Source: Marinirhabdus gelatinilytica (GTDB lineage: Bacteria > Bacteroidota > Bacteroidia > Flavobacteriales > Flavobacteriaceae). From it: a stretch of DNA of 64,000 bases. The notes under the pieces are model-generated. The model saw only the letters and a program-made list of their open reading frames with translations. It searched no databases and was not told the origin of the DNA. A program made the translations under genes and the position numbers. Shown here piece by piece: positions 34,201 to 43,612 of the stretch (the stretch's first letter is position 1; every line of letters begins with the position of its first letter). The stretch lies in the NCBI RefSeq assembly GCF_003353425.1, contig NZ_QRAO01000005.1, positions 1 to 64,000 of the forward strand, read 5' to 3'.

Positions 34201-36759
34201 TTGTTCCAAAACCTTACAAAAGTAGCATTTATTTTAGGAGTTGCCCTGCTCTTGGCATCCTGTAATGCAGTAAAATATGTGCCCGATGGCGAATTTTTAC
34301 TTACGGACAACACCATAAATGTGGACGGTGAAGAGGTTAAGAAAAATGAGCCCTACGCGTATCTCACACAACGCCCCAATACAAAATTCCCTTTGTTGGG
34401 TGTGCCCATAGGGCTTCACATTTACAACCTGGCCGACCCTAAACCAGACTCTACCTTTCAAGCTTGGTTGGACAAAAAGCCAAGACGTGAAGAACGATTG
34501 GTAAAGTTCTTGTCCAGAAAACAACTGGAGGCACTGGATAGTTCCTATATAAAATTCAACCAGTTTTTACAGCGTGCCGGTGACGCCCCCGTGATAGTCT
34601 CTGAAGACCGAAATGAAAAATCTGTTACCCAACTGGAACGCTATTACGCCAGCCTGGGTTACTTTAATGCCGAAGCTTCACACCAAGTGCTAAAGGATTC
34701 CAGCAAGGAGAAACGTGCCCAAGTGCTGTACGATGTTAAGAAGTATAAGCCGTATTTTATAGATTCTATTGCCTACAATATAAGCTCGCCCGCAGTAGAC
34801 TCCCTTTTCAAACTCTCAAAAAATGAATCGTTCATAAAAGAGGGAGAGCAATACAACCGAAGCAACTTTGTAAACGAGATAGACAGGCTTACTATCGAAT
34901 TCAGAAATTCCGGTATGTATTATTTTGACCAGGATTACGTAACCTTTAAGGGCGATACCGTAAACACAGGCCATAAAGCCAATATCACATACGTAATCCC
35001 AGATAGGCGCATTCCAAGTGGAGACACAACCTACACCGAACCTTTTAAAATTTACACGGTGAACGATGTTCGCGTGGTGACAGATTACACCTTTGCCAAT
35101 AACAACAAAACCTTTACAGACTCGATTACCCACAATGGATATAAGTTGTACGGGTATGAAAAAATAAAATACAGGCCCAAAGCAATTACCGATGCACTCT
35201 CCATTGCCCCCGATAGTATTTTTAGTGATATAGACCGAAATCTCACCTACAACCAGATTAGTGACCTGAAGATTTTTAAATATCCCAACATTTCCTATCA
35301 GGAAGATCCCCAAGATAGTTTAGGGCTTATTGCAACCATTTTATTAACACCACAGAAAAAGTATACCCTGGACACCAGTTTTGATGCTTACACCTCTGCC
35401 CTCCAGCCATTCGGGATAGGTTTTAGTACGTCGCTGCTCATTAGGAATATATTTCGGGGAGCTGAGACCCTCCAGCTTTCGGGAGGTGGCAGTGTAGGAT
35501 CCTCGGCCGATAGGAATGTTGGGTTTTTTGGCACTTCAGATATTGGGACCAACGTACGCCTTTCGTTTCCCAGAATCCTGTTTCCACTCAATACCGATAA
35601 ATTTATCCCCAAGTATATGTCGCCCTCCACAAATTTGAGCGTTGGGCTTAATTTACAGAACAATATAGGACTGGACAGGCAAAACTATTCGGGGAAATTC
35701 AATTACCGCTGGAAACCTGCCAAGATAAGAACCAACGAATTTGACCTTTTTGATATACAGTATGTACGAAACCTGAACGTAGATAACTATTTCAATGTGT
35801 ACCAGAGCTCCTACGAAAGGCTCAATGAACTGGCCATTGCAACCGGATACGATTTCAGTAACGAACAAATGCTAGACTCCCCACGATTGGCCATCCCTGG
35901 CGAGACCGATGATTTTTTGAACGATGTCCTTATAAACCAAGACCCCGACCTGAATGTTACCGACGAGCAGTTTGATGAAATTTTGAGCATAGCTGAACGA
36001 AGAACAAGACTTAGCGAAAACAATCTCATATTTGCCACAGCGTTTACCTGGCTACAGGACACCCGGGAAAATATTTTTGATAAGAGCTGGACGCGCTTTC
36101 GCTGGAAATTGGCCTCTGCAGGCACAATCCTCTCCGGAATCGCTGCGCTAACGGGCGCCGAAGAAAATGAAAACGGCAATAAAGAAATTGGAGGTGTGGC
36201 ATATTCACAATATATTAAGGGAGAAGCTGAAATAATAAAACACTGGACCCTTTTTGACAATAATGTTTTTGCTACAAGAGCTTTTATTGGACTGGCAATC
36301 CCTTACGGAAACGCAAACAACATCCCGTTTACCCGTAGTTACTTTGCAGGAGGAACAAACGACAACCGTGGGTGGAGAGCCTATAGCTTAGGGCCGGGAA
36401 GCAGTGGTGGGGTTTTCGATTTTAACGAAGCTAACTTTAAATTGGCCTTTAATGCCGAATATAGATACACTATTCTTGGCGCATTTAAGGGAGCCTTCTT
36501 TGTGGACGTAGGAAATATCTGGAATGTAGCGGACGAACTGTCCGATAACCCAGAATACAATTTTGACGGGCTTCAAGACCTGAAAGAACTCGCCGTAGCC
36601 AGTGGTTTTGGGATACGCTACGATTTTGGTTTCTTCGTATTACGATTCGATATTGGTTTTAAAACCCACGACCCAGGACGCCCCGAAGGCCAACGGTGGT
36701 TCAAAGACTACAATTTTAAGAACGCTGTGTATAACATAGGGATCAACTATCCCTTCTAA
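34201..36759 (+). CDS. TamL-like BamA/TamA family outer-membrane lipoprotein
   Basis: An 852-residue Omp85-type protein. No ATG is available at the N-terminus. TTG 34201 gives a lipoprotein signal (lipobox LASC, then NAVKYVPDGEF) with a short leader; TTG 34177 would add eight residues but overlaps a -7 box. Residues ~25-400 hold POTRA-like segments with YASLGYFNAEAS. The C-terminal half is the 16-strand barrel, with the RSYFAGGTNDNRGWRAY region matching the Omp85 VRGF/Y signature, ending GINYPF. Lipid-anchored BamA/TamA homologues are termed TamL in Bacteroidota and act in outer-membrane protein or surface biogenesis. It is divergent from the SpoU gene. Confidence 0.88.
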   Translation: MFQNLTKVAFILGVALLLASCNAVKYVPDGEFLLTDNTINVDGEEVKKNEPYAYLTQRPNTKFPLLGVPIGLHIYNLADPKPDSTFQAWLDKKPRREERLVKFLSRKQLEALDSSYIKFNQFLQRAGDAPVIVSEDRNEKSVTQLERYYASLGYFNAEASHQVLKDSSKEKRAQVLYDVKKYKPYFIDSIAYNISSPAVDSLFKLSKNESFIKEGEQYNRSNFVNEIDRLTIEFRNSGMYYFDQDYVTFKGDTVNTGHKANITYVIPDRRIPSGDTTYTEPFKIYTVNDVRVVTDYTFANNNKTFTDSITHNGYKLYGYEKIKYRPKAITDALSIAPDSIFSDIDRNLTYNQISDLKIFKYPNISYQEDPQDSLGLIATILLTPQKKYTLDTSFDAYTSALQPFGIGFSTSLLIRNIFRGAETLQLSGGGSVGSSADRNVGFFGTSDIGTNVRLSFPRILFPLNTDKFIPKYMSPSTNLSVGLNLQNNIGLDRQNYSGKFNYRWKPAKIRTNEFDLFDIQYVRNLNVDNYFNVYQSSYERLNELAIATGYDFSNEQMLDSPRLAIPGETDDFLNDVLINQDPDLNVTDEQFDEILSIAERRTRLSENNLIFATAFTWLQDTRENIFDKSWTRFRWKLASAGTILSGIAALTGAEENENGNKEIGGVAYSQYIKGEAEIIKHWTLFDNNVFATRAFIGLAIPYGNANNIPFTRSYFAGGTNDNRGWRAYSLGPGSSGGVFDFNEANFKLAFNAEYRYTILGAFKGAFFVDVGNIWNVADELSDNPEYNFDGLQDLKELAVASGFGIRYDFGFFVLRFDIGFKTHDPGRPEGQRWFKDYNFKNAVYNIGINYPF

Positions 36760-36774
36760 GCCAGCAATTTTTGT

Positions 36775-36782
36775 TATTTTTG
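36775..36782 (+). promoter_or_regulatory. Putative -7 box for fbaA
   Basis: TATTTTTG, 19 bases before the fbaA ATG and 15 bases past the TamL-like stop. No upstream TTG at the usual spacing. Confidence 0.4.
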
Positions 36783-36801
36783 TGGCTCAAAACATGCTAC
36801 T

Positions 36802-37869
36802 ATGAGCCACGATATTTTACCGGGCGTTGCTACCGGCAGACAAGTGCAACAAATACACAAACTAGCGAAGGAAAAAGCATTTGCGCTACCCGCTGTAAAT
36901 GTTACCAGTTCCAGCACCGTGAACACCGTATTGGAAACAGCTGCCGAACTGAACTCACCCGTTATAGTACAATTTTCTAATGGCGGTTGCCATTTCAACG
37001 CAGGGAAAGGTCTTTCTAACGATAACCAGAAAGCAGCTATCGCTGGTGGTGTTGCAGGTGCAAAACATGTGCACGAATTGGCAAAATTGTACGGTGCCAC
37101 GGTAATTATGCACACAGATCATTGTGCCAAAAAACTCCTCCCCTGGATAGATGGCCTGTTGGATGCTGGTGAAGCACACTACAAACAACACGGAAAGCCT
37201 TTATACAGCTCCCATATGATAGATCTTTCAGAAGAGCCCATCGAAGAGAACATTGAAATCTCGAAAAGATATTTGGAGCGCATGTCCAAAATGGGAATGA
37301 CCCTTGAAATTGAATTGGGCATCACTGGTGGCGAGGAAGATGGTGTGGACAATACCGATGTGGATTCGTCCAAGCTCTACACACAACCGGACGAAGTTGC
37401 CTATGCCTATGAAGAATTAATGAAAGTGAGCGACCAGTTTACCATAGCTGCCGCCTTCGGAAATGTACACGGGGTGTATAAACCAGGAAATGTGAAATTA
37501 ACTCCCATCATCCTGAAAAATTCCCAAGAGTACGTTCAGAAAAAATTCAACACGGGACACAACCCTATCGATTTCGTGTTCCACGGGGGAAGTGGCTCTT
37601 CCCTAGAAGAAATACGTGAGGCCATTGGGTATGGTGTTATTAAGATGAATATCGACACCGATCTCCAATTTGCGTATACTGAAGGGGCCCGTGACTATAT
37701 GACCAATAAACTGGAATACCTTAAGACACAAATAGGAAACCCCGAAGGAGACGACCTTCCCAACAAAAAATACTACGACCCACGAAAGTGGTTGCGTGAG
37801 TGTGAGTTAACCTTCAAGAAACGCTTAACGCGATGTTTTGAGGACTTAAACAACGTAAACACACTATAA
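36802..37869 (+). CDS. fbaA: Class II fructose-bisphosphate aldolase
   Basis: A zinc-dependent aldolase that interconverts fructose 1,6-bisphosphate with DHAP and glyceraldehyde 3-phosphate in glycolysis/gluconeogenesis. The 355-residue product carries the catalytic/zinc motif HTDHCAKK (~111), ELGITGGEEDGVDN, the zinc histidines in GNVHGVYK and VFHGGSGSS, and the phosphate-binding NIDTD. The length (about 355) marks the class IIA FbaA type. It precedes accD by 45 bases. Confidence 0.97.
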   Translation: MSHDILPGVATGRQVQQIHKLAKEKAFALPAVNVTSSSTVNTVLETAAELNSPVIVQFSNGGCHFNAGKGLSNDNQKAAIAGGVAGAKHVHELAKLYGATVIMHTDHCAKKLLPWIDGLLDAGEAHYKQHGKPLYSSHMIDLSEEPIEENIEISKRYLERMSKMGMTLEIELGITGGEEDGVDNTDVDSSKLYTQPDEVAYAYEELMKVSDQFTIAAAFGNVHGVYKPGNVKLTPIILKNSQEYVQKKFNTGHNPIDFVFHGGSGSSLEEIREAIGYGVIKMNIDTDLQFAYTEGARDYMTNKLEYLKTQIGNPEGDDLPNKKYYDPRKWLRECELTFKKRLTRCFEDLNNVNTL

Positions 37870-37876
37870 TATTTCC

Positions 37877-37884
37877 TATATTTG
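37877..37884 (+). promoter_or_regulatory. Putative -7 box for accD
   Basis: TATATTTG matches TAnnTTTG, 30 bases before the accD ATG, suggesting accD has its own promoter after fbaA. No -33 TTG at normal spacing. Confidence 0.45.
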
Positions 37885-37914
37885 AATAACAAAACCTCCT
37901 CAATACAAAAAAAT

Positions 37915-38781
37915 ATGTCTTGGTTTAAAAGAACTAAAAAAGGAATACAAACCCCTACCGAAGAAAAGAAAGATGTCCCTCGCGGCCTCTGGTACAAAAG
38001 CCCCACCGGGAAGATTGTTGATGCGGACGAGCTGGAGAACAACTTTTATGTAAGCCCGGAAGACGGCTACCACGTTCGTATAGGGAGTAAAGAATATTTC
38101 CAGATACTCTTTGACGATAATAAATTTAAAGAACTGGACAAAAACCTAGAGTCAAAGGATCCCCTAAAATTTGAAGACAAGAAGAAATATACAGACCGCC
38201 TAAAGGATGCCCAAAAGAAAACGGGCTTAAAAGATGCTGTGCGCACTGCCGTTGGTAAATCCATGGGCAATGATTTGGTCGTGGCCTGTATGGACTTTAG
38301 CTTTATTGGCGGCTCCATGGGAAGCGTCGTGGGCGAAAAAATTGCACGCGCTGCAGATTATTCACTGAAGAACAAAATTCCATTCCTGCTCATAAGCAAA
38401 AGTGGTGGTGCCCGTATGATGGAAGCAGCCCTTTCCTTGATGCAATTGGCCAAGACCAGTGCAAAACTGGCCCGATTGGCAGATGCCAAAATACCGTACA
38501 TCTCCCTATGTACCGACCCTACAACAGGTGGTACCACAGCAAGTTTTGCTATGCTTGGAGATATAAACATAAGTGAACCCGGAGCCTTGATAGGTTTTGC
38601 AGGGCCACGTGTAGTAAAAGACACCACAGGAAAAGACCTCCCGGAAGGTTTCCAGAGTGCAGAGTTTGTACTGGACCACGGGTTCCTCGATTTTATTACT
38701 CATCGTAAAGATTTAAAACAAAAAATAAACCTTTATCTGGACTTGGTACAAAACCAACCCCTTAGAGAGAAAACCGCATAA
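37915..38781 (+). CDS. accD: Acetyl-CoA carboxylase carboxyltransferase subunit beta
   Basis: AccD, with AccA, transfers the carboxyl group from biotin to acetyl-CoA to make malonyl-CoA for fatty acid synthesis. The 288-residue product starts [11 protein letters not shown] and keeps the crotonase-fold motifs [37 protein letters not shown] and IGFAGPRV. At the N-terminus, where the classical enzyme has a four-cysteine zinc ribbon, this one reads [11 protein letters not shown] and [16 protein letters not shown], with Ser/Thr/Glu/Asp in place of the cysteines. ATG 37915 replaces an earlier TTG that lies within the promoter box. Confidence 0.95.
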   Translation: MSWFKRTKKGIQTPTEEKKDVPRGLWYKSPTGKIVDADELENNFYVSPEDGYHVRIGSKEYFQILFDDNKFKELDKNLESKDPLKFEDKKKYTDRLKDAQKKTGLKDAVRTAVGKSMGNDLVVACMDFSFIGGSMGSVVGEKIARAADYSLKNKIPFLLISKSGGARMMEAALSLMQLAKTSAKLARLADAKIPYISLCTDPTTGGTTASFAMLGDINISEPGALIGFAGPRVVKDTTGKDLPEGFQSAEFVLDHGFLDFITHRKDLKQKINLYLDLVQNQPLREKTA

Positions 38782-38782
38782 G

Positions 38783-38812
38783 AAAAAACCACTCGATTTG
38801 AGTGGTTTTTTT
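38783..38812. terminator. Bidirectional terminator after accD
   Basis: AAAAAACCACTC pairs with GAGTGGTTTTTT around a 5-base loop, two bases after the accD stop. It also serves the convergent lipoprotein gene. Confidence 0.9.
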
Positions 38813-38832
38813 GTATTCTTTAGGGAGGGTCT

Positions 38833-39657
38833 TTACAAAAATATAGGATAATCCACCCCATTAAAGGTAAAAGTAGCCTGGGCGTCGCAATCGCCATTGC
38901 CAAAATCCAAAGAGCCCGTTAGACCGTCTTGGGTCACCTCCAGTACACCGCTTACCAAATAAGGGCAGTTCAATCTACGCACCAAGGTCTCGGTTACCAC
39001 ACCAGAGCGCTCAAAGCCGTTGGTAAAGGCGGTGTCCCAGTTTCCGGTGACATGATATACATTATCTATCCATGTGCCAGAACCAACACCTTCCACCCAC
39101 TCTGCAATACGAAGTCCGTTGCGGGTAGCGGTTGTAGTGCTGCTGGGGAAAGTAACCGTAATAGTTTCGTTTACCGTAGATTGTGGGTTGCCATTATTGT
39201 TGGTTAATTCACGTAAAATCTCACCACCGCCTTCCACGCCATTGCCATTGTAAAAGTAATTGTCAAAAGTGTAGTGTATCACTCGAGAATCGTTCACGAT
39301 GGCTTCGTAGGCCAATATAATGACACCTGAGACAGTGGCACCGTTATTAAGTGTGCAGCCAGTTCCAAAATCTAAGGTAATGGTTCCGGTGCCGTCCCCA
39401 TTGGGCTCAAAACCTATAGAGGTACATTCGGGGAACAAGGAAATACTGGTGTTTCGGGCGGCGTCGCTTTCATCATAGCCGTTTTCCATAATGGTTATGG
39501 TGCCCTCAATAGCAGTATCGGCTTGGGCAGCAAGTGCTGCTTCATCAGCAGAATACTCTTGGACGGGTTGTGTTTCATCTTCTTTATCGCAGCTATTCAG
39601 AAAAATACTACTACTTAAAAGTGACGCTAAGATTAGTGTTTTGTGTAGGGTTTTCAT
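38833..39657 (-). CDS. Lipoprotein of unknown function
   Basis: A 274-residue lipoprotein with a clear signal (MKTLHKTLILASLLSSSIFLNSC, acylated Cys23) followed by an acidic linker (DKEDETQPVQEYSADEA). The mature part is beta-rich and Gly/Thr/Asn-rich with four conserved-looking cysteines (PECTS, GTGCTLN, RLNCPYL, NGDCDAQ), of which the last forms GSLDFGNGDCDAQATF. I do not recognise a named domain. It is flanked by terminators and a divergent OmpA-type gene and is probably transcribed alone. Confidence 0.75.
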   Translation of the reverse strand: MKTLHKTLILASLLSSSIFLNSCDKEDETQPVQEYSADEAALAAQADTAIEGTITIMENGYDESDAARNTSISLFPECTSIGFEPNGDGTGTITLDFGTGCTLNNGATVSGVIILAYEAIVNDSRVIHYTFDNYFYNGNGVEGGGEILRELTNNNGNPQSTVNETITVTFPSSTTTATRNGLRIAEWVEGVGSGTWIDNVYHVTGNWDTAFTNGFERSGVVTETLVRRLNCPYLVSGVLEVTQDGLTGSLDFGNGDCDAQATFTFNGVDYPIFL

Positions 39658-39759
39658 AATTTTAGGTTTTCGTTGTTGTTCTAGATTAGGACATTTATAA
39701 CGCCTTTTAGTTTAATTCAGTATAAATTTCAACTGAAATCTAAAGCACCCTAAAGAGTC

Positions 39760-40566
39760 ATGCGTATTATAATTGCGACTTTTATCTTCATGTGTATCCC
39801 ACTTTTTGGATTGGGACAGCAACAGGGTGGCCCGTGGTCTATCTATTTTAAAAACGACAGCTACACGGTAACAAAGGCACAGAAAAAATTTATAGACAGC
39901 ATTCAAAAAAGCTCCTTAAAACGTACCGATAGTATTGTCCTTAAAGGCTACGCAAGCAGCCCTGCAGACTCCATCTACAACCTGAAGCTCTCGGAACGCC
40001 GTGCCAATGCTGTTAAAGCGAGGTTTAAGGGATATACCACTATTATAGCGAACGGCTTTGGGGAGCTGGAAGGCGACGAGGAAGAAAACCGAAGGGTAGA
40101 TATCATGACCTGGCCCATCTACAAAGAGCAATTGGCATTTAAGAGCAATACGGCCAGCCCAACAAAACTTCCCGAAAAAATAAACGATTTTGAAAAACTG
40201 GAAGTAGGTACAAAGCAAGAAATAAAAGGCATCCACTTTTATCCCGGACGTGATGATATTAGAAACGACAGCAAACAAGCGTTGGAAGAGCTACTGGTGT
40301 ACTTAAAGGAAAACAAAAGCATTACCTTCAGGATTTTGGGCCATGTATGTTGTGGCAAAAGTTACGACCCCGGGAGAGACGGTTACAACAACCGTACGGG
40401 CAAGAATAATTTGAGTGAGGCACGTGCCAAGCGCATCTACAACTATCTGGCAGACCACGGTATTGATAAAAAGCGTATGAGCTCCCGTGGCTATGCTTAC
40501 CGCTACCCCACTGGCAAAGGCGACAAGTTTGACCGCCGGGTGGAGATTGAGATAATTTCCAGGTAG
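39760..40566 (+). CDS. Exported protein with two tandem OmpA-like domains
   Basis: A 268-residue protein with signal peptide MRIIIATFIFMCIPLFGLG-Q and then two OmpA-C-like domains and no barrel. Domain 1 spans ~25-120 (YFKNDSYTVT ... LSERRANAVK ... NRRVDI). Domain 2 spans ~150-268 (IHFYPGRDDIRNDS ... LSEARAKRIYNYL ... DRRVEIEI). OmpA-C domains bind peptidoglycan through an Asp and an Arg. The Arg of LSxxRA is kept in both, but the usual GHTD aspartate is replaced (KGYASS in domain 1; LGHVCCG in domain 2). It may bind the wall differently or do another job. Confidence 0.8.
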   Translation: MRIIIATFIFMCIPLFGLGQQQGGPWSIYFKNDSYTVTKAQKKFIDSIQKSSLKRTDSIVLKGYASSPADSIYNLKLSERRANAVKARFKGYTTIIANGFGELEGDEEENRRVDIMTWPIYKEQLAFKSNTASPTKLPEKINDFEKLEVGTKQEIKGIHFYPGRDDIRNDSKQALEELLVYLKENKSITFRILGHVCCGKSYDPGRDGYNNRTGKNNLSEARAKRIYNYLADHGIDKKRMSSRGYAYRYPTGKGDKFDRRVEIEIISR

Positions 40567-40648
40567 TTGGTAGTAGGTAGACGGTAGGACGTCCGCTGCG
40601 GCGGACTTGTAGTAAACGGGCTGCTTTGCCCGCCGTTTTGGTTACTAC
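40563..40648. repeat. Heptad repeat followed by GC-rich hairpins upstream of rpsO
   Basis: Four GTAG-led heptads (GTAGTTG, GTAGTAG, GTAGACG, GTAGGAC) fill 40563-40590. The hairpin GTCCGC-TGCG-GCGGAC follows at 40591-40606. A longer imperfect hairpin with arms GTAGTAA/TTACTAC and ACGG/CCGT covers 40609-40648. No T-tract follows. This resembles a REP-type or intergenic palindromic unit and may act as a weak terminator after the OmpA-type gene. Confidence 0.55.
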
Positions 40649-40676
40649 TATTCGGAAAGATTGCAAAAATCTTCAA

Positions 40677-40697
40677 TCTAAAATCCAAAATCTAAAA
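40677..40697. repeat. Heptanucleotide tandem repeat TCTAAAA
   Basis: Three 7-base units (TCTAAAA, TCCAAAA, TCTAAAA) end nine bases before the rpsO -7 box. Confidence 0.5.
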
Positions 40698-40705
40698 TCT
40701 TTTAG

Positions 40706-40713
40706 TACTTTTG
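40706..40713 (+). promoter_or_regulatory. Putative -7 box for rpsO
   Basis: TACTTTTG matches TAnnTTTG, about 57 bases before the rpsO ATG. The usual TTG position is taken by the TCTAAAA repeats. Confidence 0.5.
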
Positions 40714-40769
40714 CACCCGTATTCCGAAAGCCGGAAGCATACATAACAATCATTTACATAAATATTAGC

Positions 40770-41039
40770 ATGTATTTAGCACCAGAAAAAAAAGCGGAAA
40801 TTTTCGCAAAGCACGGTAAGGACGAGAAGGACACAGGTTCTACTGAAGGACAAATCGCCTTGTTCACCTACCGTATCGAACACTTAACAAAACACCTTAA
40901 GAACAACCACAAAGACTATAACACAGAGCGTAGTCTTGTAAAATTGGTTGGTAAGCGTCGTTCTTTACTAAACTATTTAATGAAGAAGGACATTATGCGC
41001 TACCGTGCCATTGTTCAAGAATTAGGATTACGTAAGTAA
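40770..41039 (+). CDS. rpsO: 30S ribosomal protein S15
   Basis: S15 binds the central domain of 16S rRNA early in 30S assembly. The 89-residue product begins MYLAPEKKAEIFAKHG and has the conserved GSTEGQIALFTYRI and RSLVKLVGKRRSLLNYL segments. The open frame extends further upstream to 40626, but only ATG 40770 gives the normal length and the upstream part is repeat and promoter sequence. The gene is followed by a terminator and then pnp, a pairing also seen in other bacteria. Confidence 0.97.
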   Translation: MYLAPEKKAEIFAKHGKDEKDTGSTEGQIALFTYRIEHLTKHLKNNHKDYNTERSLVKLVGKRRSLLNYLMKKDIMRYRAIVQELGLRK

Positions 41040-41049
41040 TTAACAATAA

Positions 41050-41080
41050 TAGGGCTCTTTATGGGCCCTATATTTTTTTC
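41050..41080 (+). terminator. Terminator after rpsO
   Basis: TAGGGC pairs with GCCCTA around a 9-base loop, then TATTTTTTT. It starts ten bases after the rpsO stop and probably uncouples rpsO from pnp at least in part. Confidence 0.8.
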
Positions 41081-41118
41081 TGCTTCACCAAAATTTGTGG
41101 AGCAATTTTATAGAAATG

Positions 41119-41145
41119 CCTTCAGCCCCTATAAAGTGCCGAAGG
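41119..41145 (+). promoter_or_regulatory. Hairpin in the pnp leader
   Basis: CCTTCAGC pairs with GCCGAAGG with one A-C mismatch and an 11-base loop, 130 bases before the pnp start. There is no T-tract. In enterics a stem in the pnp leader is the target of autoregulation by RNase III and PNPase; a similar role here is inference. The rest of the 235-base rpsO-pnp gap shows nothing further. Confidence 0.3.
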
Positions 41146-41274
41146 ACAGAAAAGCTACCCTTAGGTTTTTCATTGGTCAAACCACACTACACAACACAAC
41201 AACTGGGTTTGAGAATCGAACCCTGACCAAGTAAACTGCGCAAATAACTATGCGCAAAATGAAAAACAAATTTT

Positions 41275-43491
41275 ATGATACCTAAAGTATTTAAAGAGGT
41301 TATAGACCTTGGTGACGGTAGAGAAATCTCTATCGAGACCGGAAAATTAGCAAAACAGGCACACGGCTCAGTCGTGGTACAGTCTGGAAAATGTATGTTG
41401 CTATGTACCGTAGTGTCCAACTACAAACAGAGCGATCTAGATTTCTTACCCCTAACGGTAGATTACCGTGAAAAATTTGCCGCCGCAGGACGTTATCCCG
41501 GTGGTTTCTTTAAGCGTGAAGCACGCCCCAGCGACGGTGAAGTATTAACGATGCGCCTGGTGGACCGTGTATTGCGCCCATTGTTCCCAAAAGATTATCA
41601 CAGCGAAACGCAGGTGATGATACAGTTAATGTCCCACGATGATGACGTTATGCCAGATGCAATGGCAGGATTGGCGGCGAGTGCGGCTATACAACTTTCA
41701 GACTTTCCTTTTGAGTGTCCTATTTCAGAAGTACGGGTAGGGCGCGTAAATGGTGAGTTTATCATCAATCCTTCACGAGAGCAATTGGACCAAAGTGATA
41801 TAGATATGATGATTGGTGCCTCTGCAGACAGTGTGATGATGGTTGAAGGTGAAATGGATGAAATTTCAGAAGAAGAAATGACCGAAGCCATCAAGGCTGC
41901 CCATGAAGCCATTAAAGTGCAATGTGCTGCACAGGTACGTTTGGCCGAAGCATTTGGGAAGAAAGAAGTTCGAGAATACGATGGCGAGCGCGAGGATGAA
42001 GCATTGAAGCAGAAAATCCATGATATGGCGTACGATAAAGTATATGCCATAGCAAAAGGAGGGTCTTCAAAACACGAGAGAGGTGCTGCCTTTGATAGCA
42101 TCAAGGAAGAAATAAAAGCTACCTTTTCTGAAGAGGAGCTGGAAGACTTTGGCGATCTCGTATCAAAATATTACCGTGCTGCCGAAAAAGCTGCAATCCG
42201 TGACCTTACATTGAACGAAGGGTTACGATTGGACGGTCGTAAAACAACAGAGGTTCGCCCAATTTGGTGTGAAGTAGATTACCTACCAAGTGTGCATGGT
42301 TCTTCAGTATTTACACGTGGTGAGACGCAAGCCTTGGCTACGGTTACCTTGGGCACCTCTAGAGATAGCAACCAAATTGACATGCCAAGTTACGAGGGAG
42401 AAGAAAATTTCTACCTACATTATAACTTCCCTCCTTTTTGTACAGGAGAAGCAAGACCTATCCGTGGAACGTCCCGTCGTGAGATTGGACACGGAAACCT
42501 TGCACAACGTGCCCTAAAAGGAATGGTGCCAGAAGATTGCCCATACACCGTGCGTGTAGTTAGTGAAGTATTGGAAAGTAACGGATCGTCTTCTATGGCA
42601 ACCGTTTGTGCAGGGACCATGGCAATGATGGATGCTGGTGTACAAATGAAGAAACCCGTATCGGGTATCGCTATGGGGTTGATCTCTGATGGCGACAGCG
42701 GAAAATACGCAGTTCTCTCCGATATTTTGGGGGACGAAGATCACCTAGGGGATATGGACTTTAAAGTTACCGGAACGGCCGACGGGATTACCGCGTGCCA
42801 GATGGATATTAAAGTAAAAGGTCTTTCGTACGAAATCCTTGTAAATGCACTAAAGCAAGCAAGAGACGGAAGATTGCACATCCTTGAGAAATTGACCGAT
42901 GCCATTGCTGAACCAAGAGCAGACGTAAAAGACTACGCTCCAAAAATGGTAACCGTGCGTATAGACAACGAGTATATTGGTGCCTTGATTGGACCTGGCG
43001 GAAAAGTGATCCAGGAACTACAGAAAGAAACCGATACTACCATCGTTATCAACGAAGACCCTGTAACCGAAGAGGGAATTGTTGAGATCTTGGGTACGGG
43101 ACAAGAAGGAATCGATGCTGTACTGGCCAAGATAGACTCCTTGACCTTCAAGCCAGAAGTGGGTAGCGTGTATGAAGTGAAAGTAATAAAGATGTTGGAT
43201 TTTGGAGCCGTGGTAGAATATACCGAAGCTCCAGGAAACGAAATATTACTGCACGTTTCTGAACTGGCATGGGAACGCACAGAGAACGTAAGCGATGTTG
43301 TGAACATGGGCGATGTGTTTGATGTGAAGTACTTTGGTGTAGACAAGCGTACCAGAAAGGAAAAGATTTCCAGGAAGGCGCTCCTGCCAAAACCAGAGGG
43401 TTACCAAGAGAGACCAAGACGTGACGACAAAGGTGGAAACCGTGGTCGCGATAACAGAGGTCGTGACAATAGAAACAGAAACCGTGACTAA
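41275..43491 (+). CDS. pnp: Polyribonucleotide nucleotidyltransferase (PNPase)
   Basis: PNPase degrades RNA 3'-5' with phosphate and is a main enzyme of mRNA decay. The 738-residue sequence has two RNase PH domains (first with [20 protein letters not shown]; second with [18 protein letters not shown] near 400), a KH domain ([18 protein letters not shown], ~565) and an S1 domain ([16 protein letters not shown], ~660). The last ~30 residues are an Arg/Asp/Asn/Gly-rich basic tail ([15 protein letters not shown]) that probably aids RNA binding. Confidence 0.97.
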   Translation: MIPKVFKEVIDLGDGREISIETGKLAKQAHGSVVVQSGKCMLLCTVVSNYKQSDLDFLPLTVDYREKFAAAGRYPGGFFKREARPSDGEVLTMRLVDRVLRPLFPKDYHSETQVMIQLMSHDDDVMPDAMAGLAASAAIQLSDFPFECPISEVRVGRVNGEFIINPSREQLDQSDIDMMIGASADSVMMVEGEMDEISEEEMTEAIKAAHEAIKVQCAAQVRLAEAFGKKEVREYDGEREDEALKQKIHDMAYDKVYAIAKGGSSKHERGAAFDSIKEEIKATFSEEELEDFGDLVSKYYRAAEKAAIRDLTLNEGLRLDGRKTTEVRPIWCEVDYLPSVHGSSVFTRGETQALATVTLGTSRDSNQIDMPSYEGEENFYLHYNFPPFCTGEARPIRGTSRREIGHGNLAQRALKGMVPEDCPYTVRVVSEVLESNGSSSMATVCAGTMAMMDAGVQMKKPVSGIAMGLISDGDSGKYAVLSDILGDEDHLGDMDFKVTGTADGITACQMDIKVKGLSYEILVNALKQARDGRLHILEKLTDAIAEPRADVKDYAPKMVTVRIDNEYIGALIGPGGKVIQELQKETDTTIVINEDPVTEEGIVEILGTGQEGIDAVLAKIDSLTFKPEVGSVYEVKVIKMLDFGAVVEYTEAPGNEILLHVSELAWERTENVSDVVNMGDVFDVKYFGVDKRTRKEKISRKALLPKPEGYQERPRRDDKGGNRGRDNRGRDNRNRNRD

Positions 43492-43513
43492 ACAGCACGT
43501 TTCAAAGTATTTA

Positions 43514-43548
43514 AAATCGCCTTTCAGCAATGGAGGGCGATTTTTTTT
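43514..43548 (+). terminator. Terminator after pnp
   Basis: AAATCGCC pairs with GGCGATTT across a 14-base loop and continues into a run of T, 23 bases after the pnp stop. Confidence 0.8.
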
Positions 43549-43612
43549 ATGTGCCCACGCAACTTTTTCAATTCGGGTTGGACTATAAGGAAACAACCCA
43601 TAAAAAATTGTT

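Noticed and set aside
41190-41240. A GGTTCGATTC-like string on the minus strand, resembling a tRNA T-arm, between rpsO and pnp
   Set aside because: The T-stem does not pair and no acceptor, D or anticodon arm can be formed around it.
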